Shown here: piece by piece, positions 25,466 through 36,569 of the stretch | Position numbering within the stretch: the first letter of the stretch is position 1 | Layout of the letters: each line of letters starts with the position of its first letter | From: an uncultured Bacteroides sp. | GTDB taxonomy: Bacteria > Bacteroidota > Bacteroidia > Bacteroidales > Bacteroidaceae | Length of the DNA stretch: 64,000 bases | NCBI GenBank assembly: GCA_944321495.1 | Contig: CALULP010000013.1 | Location: forward strand, 62,001-126,000 | Reading direction: 5' to 3' | The notes under the pieces: generated by a model | Database searches by the model: none | The model's input: only the letters and a program-made list of their open reading frames with translations | What the model was told of the DNA's origin: nothing | Made by a program: the position numbers and the translations under genes

Positions 25466-27448
25466 TTACTCCTTCAAGTTCTTTTTCAAGATATATACTG
25501 CAAAACTTTTGGCAGGCAGCTCTACGTCCAGCCGATGCCCGCCCACATTCAATGTATTTTCTACCGGCACTATCCTTTCCGGGTTTTCCAACGAATTATC
25601 CGCATCAAGGTCATCACACGAGAGCATGACTACACGCCCTTCAGCCAACGCCTCGCGTTTCTTCAACCCATCGAAAGCAATGCCCAAGTGCTGTGCCGAA
25701 CTACTCGTATTGGCTACCTTGACGATGTATTCCCCTTTCTCCTTGTCATACACCGCACTGGCATAAAGGCCGTTCTGCCCTTCGGCGCCGGTCACAGCCT
25801 TGCCGTCCATAGTCAGGGGCAATACATGCGTGCCTTTATAAAGGCTGTAAAGCTGTTGCACGTAGTAGCTGGCAGAACCCACGGACCGCAGGTTGTCGAA
25901 CCAAATGAGGTCTGGACGCCATTGCCAGCCTTCCACATGGGCAAGCAAGGGGGCATAGGTAGCCATGTGCACAATGTCGGCATTCCGCTCCAATCCCGTC
26001 ATGAAGGCGGCTTCTACCAGCGAGGCGTTGAAGTGGTTCCACTTCTTCCCCACCGCATGGCAGGCGTACTCGCCGGCAAACACCTTCGGCCCTTTACGGT
26101 CGTACTTATCATAGCGCCCTGCTTGGGAAAGGAGCCAAGACTCCGGGCTGTAATAGTGCTCGTCCACCAAGTCGACTTTCAGTTTTTTCATCTCTGTCCA
26201 CAGATAGTCGAACTCCGCCTTCATCCAGTCCGGCGAAGGCCCAGCCGAACCTACAATCTGAATCTCAGGATGAGCCTGGCGCAAGGCCTTGACGAAAGGC
26301 TCCAACCGTTCCACATACTCAGGCCCCCATTGCTCATTGCCGATGCCTATGTACTTCATGCCGAAAGGCTCCGGATGCCCCATCTCTGCCCGCACTTTAC
26401 CCCAAGGAGTAGAGGGGGCACCGTTGGCAAACTCTATCAAGTCAATTGCATCCTGTATGTAAGGTTGCAGGCTGTCCACCGGGACATGGGCTTTAGGGTC
26501 AGTATTTTGAAATTGGCAAGCCAAACCCACGCTCAAGATGGGCAGAGGCTCCGCCCCTATCTCCTCGGCAAACTGGAAGAACTCGTAGTAGCCCAGCCCG
26601 TAGCTCTGATAGTAATCAGGGAAAAAGCGGTAGGTAAAGGAATGCTGCCAGCGGTTGCCGTTCAACGGGCGGTTTTCCACCAGGCCAACGGAATTCTTCC
26701 ACTGGTAGCGCGTATCCAGGTCTGTGCCCTCCACGATGCAGCCGCCGGGAAAGCGAAGTACACCGGGCTTCAAGTCGGCCAGCTTCTGCGCCAAGTCTTT
26801 GCGGAGGCCGTTCTCATGCCCCTGCCACGTATCTACGGGGAAGAGGGACACATGCTCCAAGTCTACCCCCTCGGGCGAATCGAGGAAGATGCGCAGGCGC
26901 CCTTTGGCCTCCGTCTTGGCAGGAGTCAGCACGGCGGTATATTTCGTCCAATTGCTACCCTTGATGTCGATGGTTTGCGTAGCCATGGCCTGTTCTTCCT
27001 CCATGGTATCGGGGTCTATCAGCTCCACCTTTATCTTAGAGGATTGCCCAGAGGGGACACGCGCCCATACGGAGAAGCGGTAACTCTCGTCCCGGCGGAA
27101 GGCCACCCCGAAGTAGCCCTCATTCTCCAGTCCCGTGCGCCTTTCCTTGTGGCCGGGATTCTCCAAACGAACGTAATGCGGATTGCGCTCAAACGGCCCG
27201 TCGTCGCGCACCGACACGTTGCCGAAGGTGCTCCATCCCATCAATCGTTGTGGAAATTCAAAGGAGCGGTTCTTCACCATCTCGGCATACAGCCCACCAT
27301 CGGCCGCGTAGTTGATATCCTCGAAAAACAAACCGTACATGGTCGGCCGGATTTCCGCGCCCGGCTTATCCGTATGCACTACCAGTTCATTAGTTTCCGT
27401 CATCCAAGCCGTAGCCAAAGCCGCCAATGTCAATAAAAAGATTTTCAT
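25466..27448 (-). CDS. Secreted alpha-L-arabinofuranosidase, GH51 family
   Basis: This family removes terminal alpha-L-arabinofuranosyl residues from arabinan, arabinoxylan and related glycans. The 660-residue protein has a signal-like N-terminus (MKIFLLTLAALATAWM), a carbohydrate-binding-like beta domain (residues about 70-200, FEFPQRLMGWSTFGNV to LRIFLDSPEGVDL), the catalytic barrel with the acid/base Glu in GIGNEQWG near residue 370 and the nucleophile Glu in FAGEYACH near residue 458, and a C-terminal beta domain. It is transcribed away from a GH2 gene. No SusC/SusD pair or regulator lies nearby, so it appears to be outside a typical polysaccharide-utilisation locus. Confidence 0.94.
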   Translation of the reverse strand: MKIFLLTLAALATAWMTETNELVVHTDKPGAEIRPTMYGLFFEDINYAADGGLYAEMVKNRSFEFPQRLMGWSTFGNVSVRDDGPFERNPHYVRLENPGHKERRTGLENEGYFGVAFRRDESYRFSVWARVPSGQSSKIKVELIDPDTMEEEQAMATQTIDIKGSNWTKYTAVLTPAKTEAKGRLRIFLDSPEGVDLEHVSLFPVDTWQGHENGLRKDLAQKLADLKPGVLRFPGGCIVEGTDLDTRYQWKNSVGLVENRPLNGNRWQHSFTYRFFPDYYQSYGLGYYEFFQFAEEIGAEPLPILSVGLACQFQNTDPKAHVPVDSLQPYIQDAIDLIEFANGAPSTPWGKVRAEMGHPEPFGMKYIGIGNEQWGPEYVERLEPFVKALRQAHPEIQIVGSAGPSPDWMKAEFDYLWTEMKKLKVDLVDEHYYSPESWLLSQAGRYDKYDRKGPKVFAGEYACHAVGKKWNHFNASLVEAAFMTGLERNADIVHMATYAPLLAHVEGWQWRPDLIWFDNLRSVGSASYYVQQLYSLYKGTHVLPLTMDGKAVTGAEGQNGLYASAVYDKEKGEYIVKVANTSSSAQHLGIAFDGLKKREALAEGRVVMLSCDDLDADNSLENPERIVPVENTLNVGGHRLDVELPAKSFAVYILKKNLKE

Positions 27449-27476
27449 GAGTTCTATGTTTTAACTTGTTAATGAA

Positions 27477-27484
27477 CAAAGATA
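27477..27484 (-). promoter_or_regulatory. Probable -7 box of the GH51 promoter
   Basis: The minus strand reads TATCTTTG, a match to TAnnTTTG, 29 bases before the start codon. No TTTG element is seen at the expected distance; a dyad overlaps that position, which would suit an activator-dependent promoter. Confidence 0.5.
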
Positions 27485-27495
27485 GTAAAAAAGAA

Positions 27496-27531
27496 GAAGT
27501 TATTCTCTTCTTATTGAAAAAGAACAACTTC
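27496..27531. promoter_or_regulatory. Candidate operator dyad between the GH51 and GH2 genes
   Basis: GAAGTTATTCT (27496-27506) and AGAACAACTTC (27521-27531) are inverted arms with one mismatch in eleven, separated by 14 bases. It lies midway between the two divergent -7 boxes. A binding site for a shared regulator is inferred. Confidence 0.5.
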
Positions 27532-27558
27532 ACCGGCATTCATTTCCCCATTAGTTGC

Positions 27559-27566
27559 TATATTTG
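27559..27566 (+). promoter_or_regulatory. Probable -7 box of the GH2 promoter
   Basis: TATATTTG matches TAnnTTTG, 28 bases before the ATG at 27595. No TTTG lies 19-20 bases upstream. Confidence 0.55.
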
Positions 27567-27582
27567 TCCCGACAACCTTTAA

Positions 27583-30675
<3,093 letters not shown>

Positions 30676-30720
30676 GCGGGCGGGCGGCGCAGGCCGCGGA
30701 CGCCCCAACCGCCCGTACAG

Positions 30721-30763
30721 AAAAATCCCCTGCAAACCCGTTACCGTTTGCAGGGGATTTCCC
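30721..30763. terminator. Bidirectional terminator between GH2 and HU-like genes
   Basis: AAATCCCCTGCAAAC is mirrored by GTTTGCAGGGGATTT around an eight-base loop, with A-rich and T-rich flanks suiting both strands. Confidence 0.85.
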
Positions 30764-30782
30764 TATGCCTCATGGCCCGGCG

Positions 30783-31247
30783 TCAGCCCATCTGCTGGTT
30801 GCCGCCGCCTTCCTCCTCTTCCTCGTCCGATGGCGGGACGGAGGGCTCCATTTCCAGTTCCTCCCAGAACGTGTTCTCGCTGATGAGCGAGCGGGTTGTC
30901 ACCTGGCCGCCCACCGAACGGGCCACTTCGGGAATGAAGCGCACGCGCGTGCCGATGATTTGCTTCGCGCTGACCTCCTCCGGCGTGTCCACGCCCTGGC
31001 CGGCGGTGTTCGGCGTGTAGTAGAACGTGCCCACGCCGTCCAGCTTCACCGTGCGTCCGGAGTTCATGAACTCGCCCAGCACCTTGCCCAGGTTTCCGAG
31101 CATCGAATAACAGTCGCCGGGGCTGAGGGCGGACAAGTCCGCCAGCCGGTTGGCCACTTCCTTGGTCTGAACGGGCTTGCCGATAATCACGCCCTGCGGG
31201 TACCACTTGCCGTTCACCTTCTTCTGCGATTTCTTGTAGTATGCCAT
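30783..31247 (-). CDS. HU-related DNA-binding protein with acidic tail
   Basis: The 154-residue protein starts MAYYKKSQKKVNGKWYPQGV, the usual beginning of Bacteroidetes HU-related proteins, followed by the HU-like helices (TKEVANRLADLSALSPGDCYSMLGNL), then VKLDGVGTFYY, the strand that begins the DNA-binding arm, and ends with an acidic run (PPSDEEEEEGGG). Such proteins bind DNA and may affect nucleoid organisation or local expression; the tail could modulate binding. It is a second member of the family after 13007-13639. It is convergent with the GH2 gene, and a palindromic 22-bp array lies directly upstream. Confidence 0.88.
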   Translation of the reverse strand: MAYYKKSQKKVNGKWYPQGVIIGKPVQTKEVANRLADLSALSPGDCYSMLGNLGKVLGEFMNSGRTVKLDGVGTFYYTPNTAGQGVDTPEEVSAKQIIGTRVRFIPEVARSVGGQVTTRSLISENTFWEELEMEPSVPPSDEEEEEGGGNQQMG

Positions 31248-31286
31248 ATTGATTTGCGTTTGTGTCCCGCACGCCCCGCAGGGGAG

Positions 31287-31374
31287 CCTACATGAGGTCG
31301 GACTTCATCCTACATCAAGTCCGACCTCATCCCACATCAAGTCCGACCTCATCCTACATCAAGTCCGGGTTGAT
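31287..31374. repeat. Four 22-bp units with inverted and direct 17-bp cores
   Basis: Units start at 31287, 31309, 31331 and 31353, each a five-base CCYAC plus a 17-bp core. Units 2 and 3 carry ATCAAGTCCGACCTCAT. Unit 1 carries its reverse complement with one change, and unit 4 carries a dyad with ATCAA/TTGAT ends. The array lies 40 bases before the HU-like start codon. The rest of the gap to the tRNA holds a G/C-rich stretch, a terminator and no gene. Confidence 0.85.
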
Positions 31375-31543
31375 GCAGGCTCACCTCCGAAAGGTGCCCG
31401 GGACGGGTTAAACATGACCGCAAGATAACAAGAATTTCCGGGATAAACAAGCCTTATCCCCCCAATCTTTTCCCCGGAGGGCAAGGCGCCGGGAGCCCCC
31501 CTCATCCGCGCCCGCCTCGGGCGCCCCGTCCCCCCGGCGCCGC

Positions 31544-31584
31544 AAAGAAAACGGGCGACGCGCTGCATCCAGCACGTCGCCCGT
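31544..31584 (-). terminator. Terminator after the initiator tRNA
   Basis: ACGGGCGACG (31551-31560) pairs with CGTCGCCCGT (31575-31584), and the minus strand then reads TTTCTTT. It lies eight bases past the tRNA. Confidence 0.8.
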
Positions 31585-31591
31585 CGGCTTG

Positions 31592-31664
<73 letters not shown>

Positions 31665-31675
31665 ATTTTCGGGTG

Positions 31676-31706
31676 CAAAGGTACGGCTTTTTTCCGGATA
31701 TGCAAG
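31676..31706 (-). promoter_or_regulatory. Promoter of the initiator tRNA
   Basis: The minus strand reads TACCTTTG (31676-31683), with CTTG as a partial upstream element at 31703-31706, 19 bases away. The tRNA starts 11 bases downstream. Confidence 0.65.
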
Positions 31707-31795
31707 AGGCAGGCCCATATTTTTTCAAAAAAACTTCTCCGGCCCGCCCCACGGCCCGTCCGCCGGGGGCAGGGGGACGGAAGTAGGCCGAGAAA

Positions 31796-31827
31796 TTTGC
31801 TGGTTTGACGGAAAAGCCGTACTTTTG
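31796..31827 (+). promoter_or_regulatory. Promoter of the tetR-fabG-rluA-S9 peptidase group
   Basis: TTTG (31796-31799) is followed after 20 bases by TACTTTTG (31820-31827), a full match to the Bacteroidetes consensus, 32 bases before the tetR start codon. Confidence 0.75.
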
Positions 31828-31859
31828 CCCACATTCTAAAGAGGAACGCGCTGAGCACT

Positions 31860-32453
31860 ATGACCGCATCGGAAACCAAAGCCAGACTGGTAGACGCCGC
31901 CCGCCAGCTCTTTGCCAAGAGGGGGATGGAGAATACCACGATGAACGACATCGCCGTTGCCTCCCGGAAAGGAAGGCGCACGCTTTACACCTACTTCAAC
32001 AGCAAGGAAGAAGTCTACACGGCCGTGGTCGAATCGGAACTGGAGCGGCTGTCGGCGCTCATGGAAAGCGTGGTGCGCAAGAACATGCCCCCCGACGAGA
32101 AGATCGTCGAGATGATATACAGCCAGCTCAACGCCGTGAAAGAGACGGTGTACCGCAACGGCACGCTGCGGGCCTACTTCTTCCGCGACATCTGGAAGGT
32201 GGAGCAAGTGCGCAAGCAGTTCGACACCAAAGAGATACAGCTCTTCAAGAAAGTCCTCCAGGAGGGCATGGAGCAAGGCATCTTCCAGGTGGACGACATC
32301 GACCTCACCGCCGAACTGCTGCACTATTGCCTGAAAGGCGTGGAGGTGCCCTTCATACGCGGACACATCGGCGCCCACCTGGACCCCGCCAGCCGCAAGA
32401 AACACGTGGCCGGCATCGTCTACGGCGCCCTGCATAGAAACACCAATCAATAA
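31860..32453 (+). CDS. TetR/AcrR-family transcriptional regulator
   Basis: The 197-residue protein has the TetR N-terminal helix-turn-helix (residues about 8-53: RLVDAARQLFAKRGMENTTM, then DIAVASRKGRRTLYTYFNSK), whose TLYTYFNSKEEV end is the typical recognition helix and following turn. The C-terminal ligand domain is all-helical with no recognisable family. It is the first gene of the plus-strand group and lies 16 bases before fabG, so it may respond to a lipid or acyl-CoA-type ligand and regulate its own group; that is inference. The start is the only ATG that keeps the whole helix-turn-helix. Confidence 0.92.
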   Translation: MTASETKARLVDAARQLFAKRGMENTTMNDIAVASRKGRRTLYTYFNSKEEVYTAVVESELERLSALMESVVRKNMPPDEKIVEMIYSQLNAVKETVYRNGTLRAYFFRDIWKVEQVRKQFDTKEIQLFKKVLQEGMEQGIFQVDDIDLTAELLHYCLKGVEVPFIRGHIGAHLDPASRKKHVAGIVYGALHRNTNQ

Positions 32454-32469
32454 CTATAAATAAGGTATT

Positions 32470-33216
32470 ATGGGATTACTTACTGGAAAAACCGCCCTTG
32501 TGACAGGTGCCGCACGCGGCATCGGCAAGGCCATCGCCCTGAAGTTTGCAGCCGAAGGCGCAAACGTGGCATTCACCGACCTGGTGATTGACGAGAACGC
32601 AGAAAACACCGTCAAGGAAATCGAGGCCTACGGCGTGAAAGCCAAGGCCTACGCCTCGAACGCCGCCAACTTTGAAGACACGGCCCGGGTGGTGGGAGAG
32701 ATTCACAACGACTTCGGACGCATCGACATCCTGGTGAACAACGCCGGCATCACGCGCGACGGCCTGATGATGCGCATGAGCGAACAGCAATGGGACATGG
32801 TCATCAACGTCAACCTGAAGTCCGCCTTCAACTTCATCCACGCCTGCACCCCCATCATGATGCGCCAGAAAGCCGGCAGCATCATCAACATGGCCTCCGT
32901 GGTAGGCGTGCACGGCAATGCCGGACAAGCCAACTACGCCGCCTCCAAGGCCGGACTGATAGCCCTGGCCAAGAGCATCGCGCAGGAACTGGGCTCGCGC
33001 GGCATCCGCGCCAACGCCATCGCCCCGGGCTTCATCATGACCGCCATGACCGACGCCCTGTCCGACGAAGTGAAAGCCGAATGGTGCAAGAAGATTCCCC
33101 TGCGCCGCGGCGGCACACCCGAGGACGTGGCCAACATCGCCACCTTCCTGGCTTCGGACATGTCGTCCTACGTATCGGGCCAAGTTATCCAAGTAGACGG
33201 TGGAATGAACATGTAA
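32470..33216 (+). CDS. fabG: 3-oxoacyl-[acyl-carrier-protein] reductase
   Basis: FabG reduces beta-ketoacyl-ACP with NADPH in each round of fatty-acid elongation. The 248-residue short-chain dehydrogenase has the cofactor motif TGAARGIGKAI (residues about 11-21), the NNAG motif in ILVNNAGITRDGLM (about 86-100), the catalytic Ser in NMASVVG and the Tyr-x-x-x-Lys in NYAASKAG near residue 155. The FabG-typical ITRD after NNAG and the end VDGGMNM support this over a generic dehydrogenase. It follows tetR by 16 bases and precedes the pseudouridine synthase by six. Confidence 0.94.
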   Translation: MGLLTGKTALVTGAARGIGKAIALKFAAEGANVAFTDLVIDENAENTVKEIEAYGVKAKAYASNAANFEDTARVVGEIHNDFGRIDILVNNAGITRDGLMMRMSEQQWDMVINVNLKSAFNFIHACTPIMMRQKAGSIINMASVVGVHGNAGQANYAASKAGLIALAKSIAQELGSRGIRANAIAPGFIMTAMTDALSDEVKAEWCKKIPLRRGGTPEDVANIATFLASDMSSYVSGQVIQVDGGMNM

Positions 33217-33222
33217 GCCCCG

Positions 33223-33900
33223 ATGACTGTCCTGTACGAAGACAACCATATCATCATCGTCAACAAGACCGCTTCGGAAATCGTCCAAGGGGACAAGACG
33301 GGCGACACGCCGCTTTCAGAGACCGTCAAGCAGTACCTGAAAGAGAAGTACCACAAGCCCGGCAACGTCTTCATCGGTGTCACCCACCGCCTGGACCGCC
33401 CCGTGAGCGGTCTTGTTGTCTTTGCCAAGACCAGCAAAGCCCTGGCCCGCCTGAACGGCATGTTCAGGAACGGCGAAGTGAAAAAGACCTATTGGGCCAT
33501 CGTGAAAGACATGCCGGCACAAGGGCCCGAAGGCGAACTGGTGCACTACCTCACCCGCAACGAAAAGCAGAACAAAAGCTACGCCAGCGACACCGAAAAG
33601 CCCGGCAGCAAGAAAGCCGTGCTGCACTACCGCCTCATCGGCAAGTCGCAGAACTACTTCCTGCTGGAAATAGACCTGAAGACGGGCAGGCACCACCAGA
33701 TACGGTGCCAGCTGGCCCGGACAGGCAGCCCCATCAAAGGCGACCTGAAATACGGCGCTCCACGCTCCAACCCGGACGGAAGCATCTGCCTCCATGCCCG
33801 CCGCGTAAGCTTCATCCACCCGGTATCCGGCCAACCCGTCGACGTCGAAGCCCCGGTCCCTCCCGGGAACCTGTGGAACGGCTTTGACATGTTCCGCTAA
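33223..33900 (+). CDS. RluA-family pseudouridine synthase
   Basis: This class of enzyme isomerises uridine in rRNA or tRNA. The 225-residue protein lacks an S4 domain and consists of the catalytic domain alone: IIIVNKTASEIVQ near the start, the catalytic motif THRLDRPVSGLVVFAKT (residues about 51-67, with the Asp of HRLD), then KTGRHHQIRCQLA and IKGDLKYG. The missing S4 domain and small size resemble RluA/TruC-like members; the target position cannot be told. It sits between fabG and the S9 peptidase in a tight plus-strand group. Confidence 0.92.
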   Translation: MTVLYEDNHIIIVNKTASEIVQGDKTGDTPLSETVKQYLKEKYHKPGNVFIGVTHRLDRPVSGLVVFAKTSKALARLNGMFRNGEVKKTYWAIVKDMPAQGPEGELVHYLTRNEKQNKSYASDTEKPGSKKAVLHYRLIGKSQNYFLLEIDLKTGRHHQIRCQLARTGSPIKGDLKYGAPRSNPDGSICLHARRVSFIHPVSGQPVDVEAPVPPGNLWNGFDMFR

Positions 33901-33918
33901 CCAGAAACTCATCTCCCA

Positions 33919-36456
33919 ATGAAAAAAATCGTCCTTTTAATAGGAGGGTTGCTCGTTGCCGCAACCGCCCTCCATGCCCAACAACGGATAACGGCGTACA
34001 ACACACGTCCGGCCATCCACGTACAAACGCCCCTGCAAGGGGACAGCATCAACTTCACCGGCGAAAGGTTCACCGCAGCCAACCTGCTCAAGACCGACAT
34101 CAGCCTCAGCTTCGACCGCCCGGATTGCCAACGGCTGGAAGCCGACACGGCAGGCTATGTCAACCTGGCCAAAGCCGACGGGGACAACGTGTTCTACCTG
34201 CTCTCCACCCGCCTGCGCGCCGAGCGGTTTATGACAGGCACACTGAACATCCTGTCGCCTGCACGCCTGGAAGTATTTGTCAACGGCGAGTCCAAGCAGA
34301 CCAAAGAAAGCAGCGAAGACAGCCTTTCGCAAGCACAACCGGTAACCGTAAGCCTGCGGATGGAGCCGGAAGCCGACTATGAAGTGGTCATCAAGCTGCT
34401 CTCAACGGCGGATGACAAAACCGGGCCGGCACTGAAATGCGAGTTCGTGAAAGACAAGGACTACGCAGACGTGCTTTGCCGCATCGCCCCCGATCTGAAA
34501 CGGCGGCTATCCTTGCACAACACCAATTTCGTCAACCGCGTGGCCTCCGTCGCTTTGTCGCCGGACGGCAAATACCTGAAGACCCGCTATTGGGACAACT
34601 ACGACCTGGAACATTCGCGCACCCACACCGAAGTAACGGAAGTGAAAACCGGGCACACCATCCTGCCCAACGCCCCCGAGAACATGAACTGGATGCCGCG
34701 CGGCCATAAACTCTACTACACGGTAACAGGACGGAAAGGAAACGACCTGATGGCATTCGACCCCGCCACCTCGCAAGAAGAAGTGTTGTTGCGCGACATA
34801 CCCAAAGGCAGCTTTGCCTGGTCGCCCAACTGCGACTACCTGATTTATACCCAAGAAGACGAAGGCGAGAAAGTAAACGGGCCGCTTAAACGGCTGCTGC
34901 ATCCCGATGACCGCATCCCCGGTTCCCGCAGCCGCAACTACCTGATGAAATACGACCTTGCCACGGGACTGTCCCAGCGCCTGACGTATGGGAGCCATAG
35001 CGTCTACCTGAACGACCTCTCTCCCGACGGCAAAAAGTTGTTGTGCAGCACGTCCAAGTCCGGCATCACACAATTCCCGTTCACCCTGACTGCCATCTAT
35101 GAAATAGACTTGGCCACCCTCAAGGCGGACACGCTGGTGGCATGGGACGCCTACGTCAACAGTGCTTCCTACTCCCCCGACGGCAAGAGCCTGCTGGTAC
35201 TGGGCAGCCCATCGGCCTTTGGAGGCATTGGAAAGAATTGCGGCAATCTGCCCATCCCCAACGATTTCGACATCCAGGCGTTCATCATGGACACAGCGAC
35301 AAAGGACGTGACGCCCATCACCCGCGACTTCAACCCATCCATCATCTCCGCACAGTGGAACCGTAAAGACGGATGCATCTACTTCAACACCACCGACAAG
35401 GACTGCCAGCACATCTACCGCTACACGCCGGCAAAGGCTTCTTTCGAAATGCTGGAACTGGAAGAAGACGTCATTTCCGCCTTCAGCATCGCCGAAGACG
35501 CCCCCAATGTCCTGGCCTATATCGGCGGCGGCAATTACAGCGCAGGCGCAGCCTACCTGTATCATGCGAAAGAAAAGGCTTCTACCCTGATAGCCAATCC
35601 CATGAAACCTACCTTGGACGGCATTGAACTGGGACACATGGAAGAATGGAACTTCACTGCTTCCGACGGGACCACCATCGAAGGCATGATGTGCCTGCCG
35701 CCGTCTTTCGACCCCGACAAGAAATACCCGCTCATTGTATATTACTACGGAGGGACTACCCCTACGACACGTGGCATCACCAATCCGTATTGTGCGCAAC
35801 TGTTCGCCTCACGCGGCTATGTGGTCTATGTCATCCAGCCCAGCGGAGCCATCGGTTACGGGCAGGAGTTTTCCGCCCGCCACGTCAATGCCTGGGGGGA
35901 ATGGACTGCCGATGAAATCATAGAAGGCACCCAGAAATTCTGCGAAGCGCATCCCTTCATCAATGCCAAACGCATCGGTTGCATCGGCGCTTCCTACGGA
36001 GGCTTCATGACGATGTACCTGCAAACAAAGACCGACTTGTTTGCCGCCGCCGTGTCCCATGCCGGCATCAGCAACGTCACCAGCTATTGGGGCGAAGGAT
36101 ACTGGGGCTATTCGTACAACGCCATCGCTGCAGCCGGAAGCTATCCGTGGAGCGACCCCGACCTGTTCACCAAGCATGGCGCCCTGTTCAATGCAGACAA
36201 GATAAACACGCCCCTGCTCTTGCTGCATGGCACGGTCGATACCAACGTGCCCACAGGCGAAAGCATCCAGCTGTACAACGCCCTGAAGATACTGGGCAGG
36301 CCGGTAGAGTTCATTACCGTAGACGGCGAGAACCACTTTATCAGCGACTACGCCAAGCGCGAATTGTGGCACAACTCCATCATGGCATGGTTTGCCCGCT
36401 GGCTGCAAGACAGCCCGCAATGGTGGGAAGACTTATATCCGGAGAGACATTGGTAA
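33919..36456 (+). CDS. Secreted S9-family prolyl oligopeptidase
   Basis: The 845-residue protein has a signal peptide (MKKIVLLIGGLLVAATALHA), a beta-propeller-like region through about residue 590 (repeated YSPDGKSLL, LSPDGKKLL segments), and the alpha/beta hydrolase domain with nucleophile Ser in GASYGGFMTMY near residue 692, the Asp in HGTVDTNVP and the His in GENHF. S9 enzymes of this type release dipeptides from short peptides; in Bacteroidales they serve periplasmic peptide use. An extra N-terminal beta domain (residues about 25-170) precedes the propeller. It ends the tetR-fabG-rluA group and has its own terminator. Confidence 0.93.
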   Translation: MKKIVLLIGGLLVAATALHAQQRITAYNTRPAIHVQTPLQGDSINFTGERFTAANLLKTDISLSFDRPDCQRLEADTAGYVNLAKADGDNVFYLLSTRLRAERFMTGTLNILSPARLEVFVNGESKQTKESSEDSLSQAQPVTVSLRMEPEADYEVVIKLLSTADDKTGPALKCEFVKDKDYADVLCRIAPDLKRRLSLHNTNFVNRVASVALSPDGKYLKTRYWDNYDLEHSRTHTEVTEVKTGHTILPNAPENMNWMPRGHKLYYTVTGRKGNDLMAFDPATSQEEVLLRDIPKGSFAWSPNCDYLIYTQEDEGEKVNGPLKRLLHPDDRIPGSRSRNYLMKYDLATGLSQRLTYGSHSVYLNDLSPDGKKLLCSTSKSGITQFPFTLTAIYEIDLATLKADTLVAWDAYVNSASYSPDGKSLLVLGSPSAFGGIGKNCGNLPIPNDFDIQAFIMDTATKDVTPITRDFNPSIISAQWNRKDGCIYFNTTDKDCQHIYRYTPAKASFEMLELEEDVISAFSIAEDAPNVLAYIGGGNYSAGAAYLYHAKEKASTLIANPMKPTLDGIELGHMEEWNFTASDGTTIEGMMCLPPSFDPDKKYPLIVYYYGGTTPTTRGITNPYCAQLFASRGYVVYVIQPSGAIGYGQEFSARHVNAWGEWTADEIIEGTQKFCEAHPFINAKRIGCIGASYGGFMTMYLQTKTDLFAAAVSHAGISNVTSYWGEGYWGYSYNAIAAAGSYPWSDPDLFTKHGALFNADKINTPLLLLHGTVDTNVPTGESIQLYNALKILGRPVEFITVDGENHFISDYAKRELWHNSIMAWFARWLQDSPQWWEDLYPERHW

Positions 36457-36480
36457 CCCCCGTTCTCCCACGACATAGCG

Positions 36481-36536
36481 AGTTCGGCGCTACCCTGCCG
36501 GCAACACCTTGCCAGCGCGGTAGCGCCGAACTTTTC
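36481..36536 (+). terminator. Terminator after the S9 peptidase, made of two inverted 22-bp-type units
   Basis: AGTTCGGCGCTACC (36481-36494) pairs with GGTAGCGCCGAACT (36519-36532) and then TTTT follows. The inner parts CTGCCGGCAA and TTGCCAGCGC pair imperfectly. Read as a sequence, each arm is a copy of the GCGCTACCG unit found in tandem at 4122-4209. Confidence 0.8.
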
Positions 36537-36569
36537 ATTCTATCAAGAGTAAAGGACAGACCTGCTGCA

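Noticed and set aside
31287..31374. CRISPR array
   Set aside because: Units are 22 bp with only five-base spacers, and no cas genes are present; spacers are far too short.
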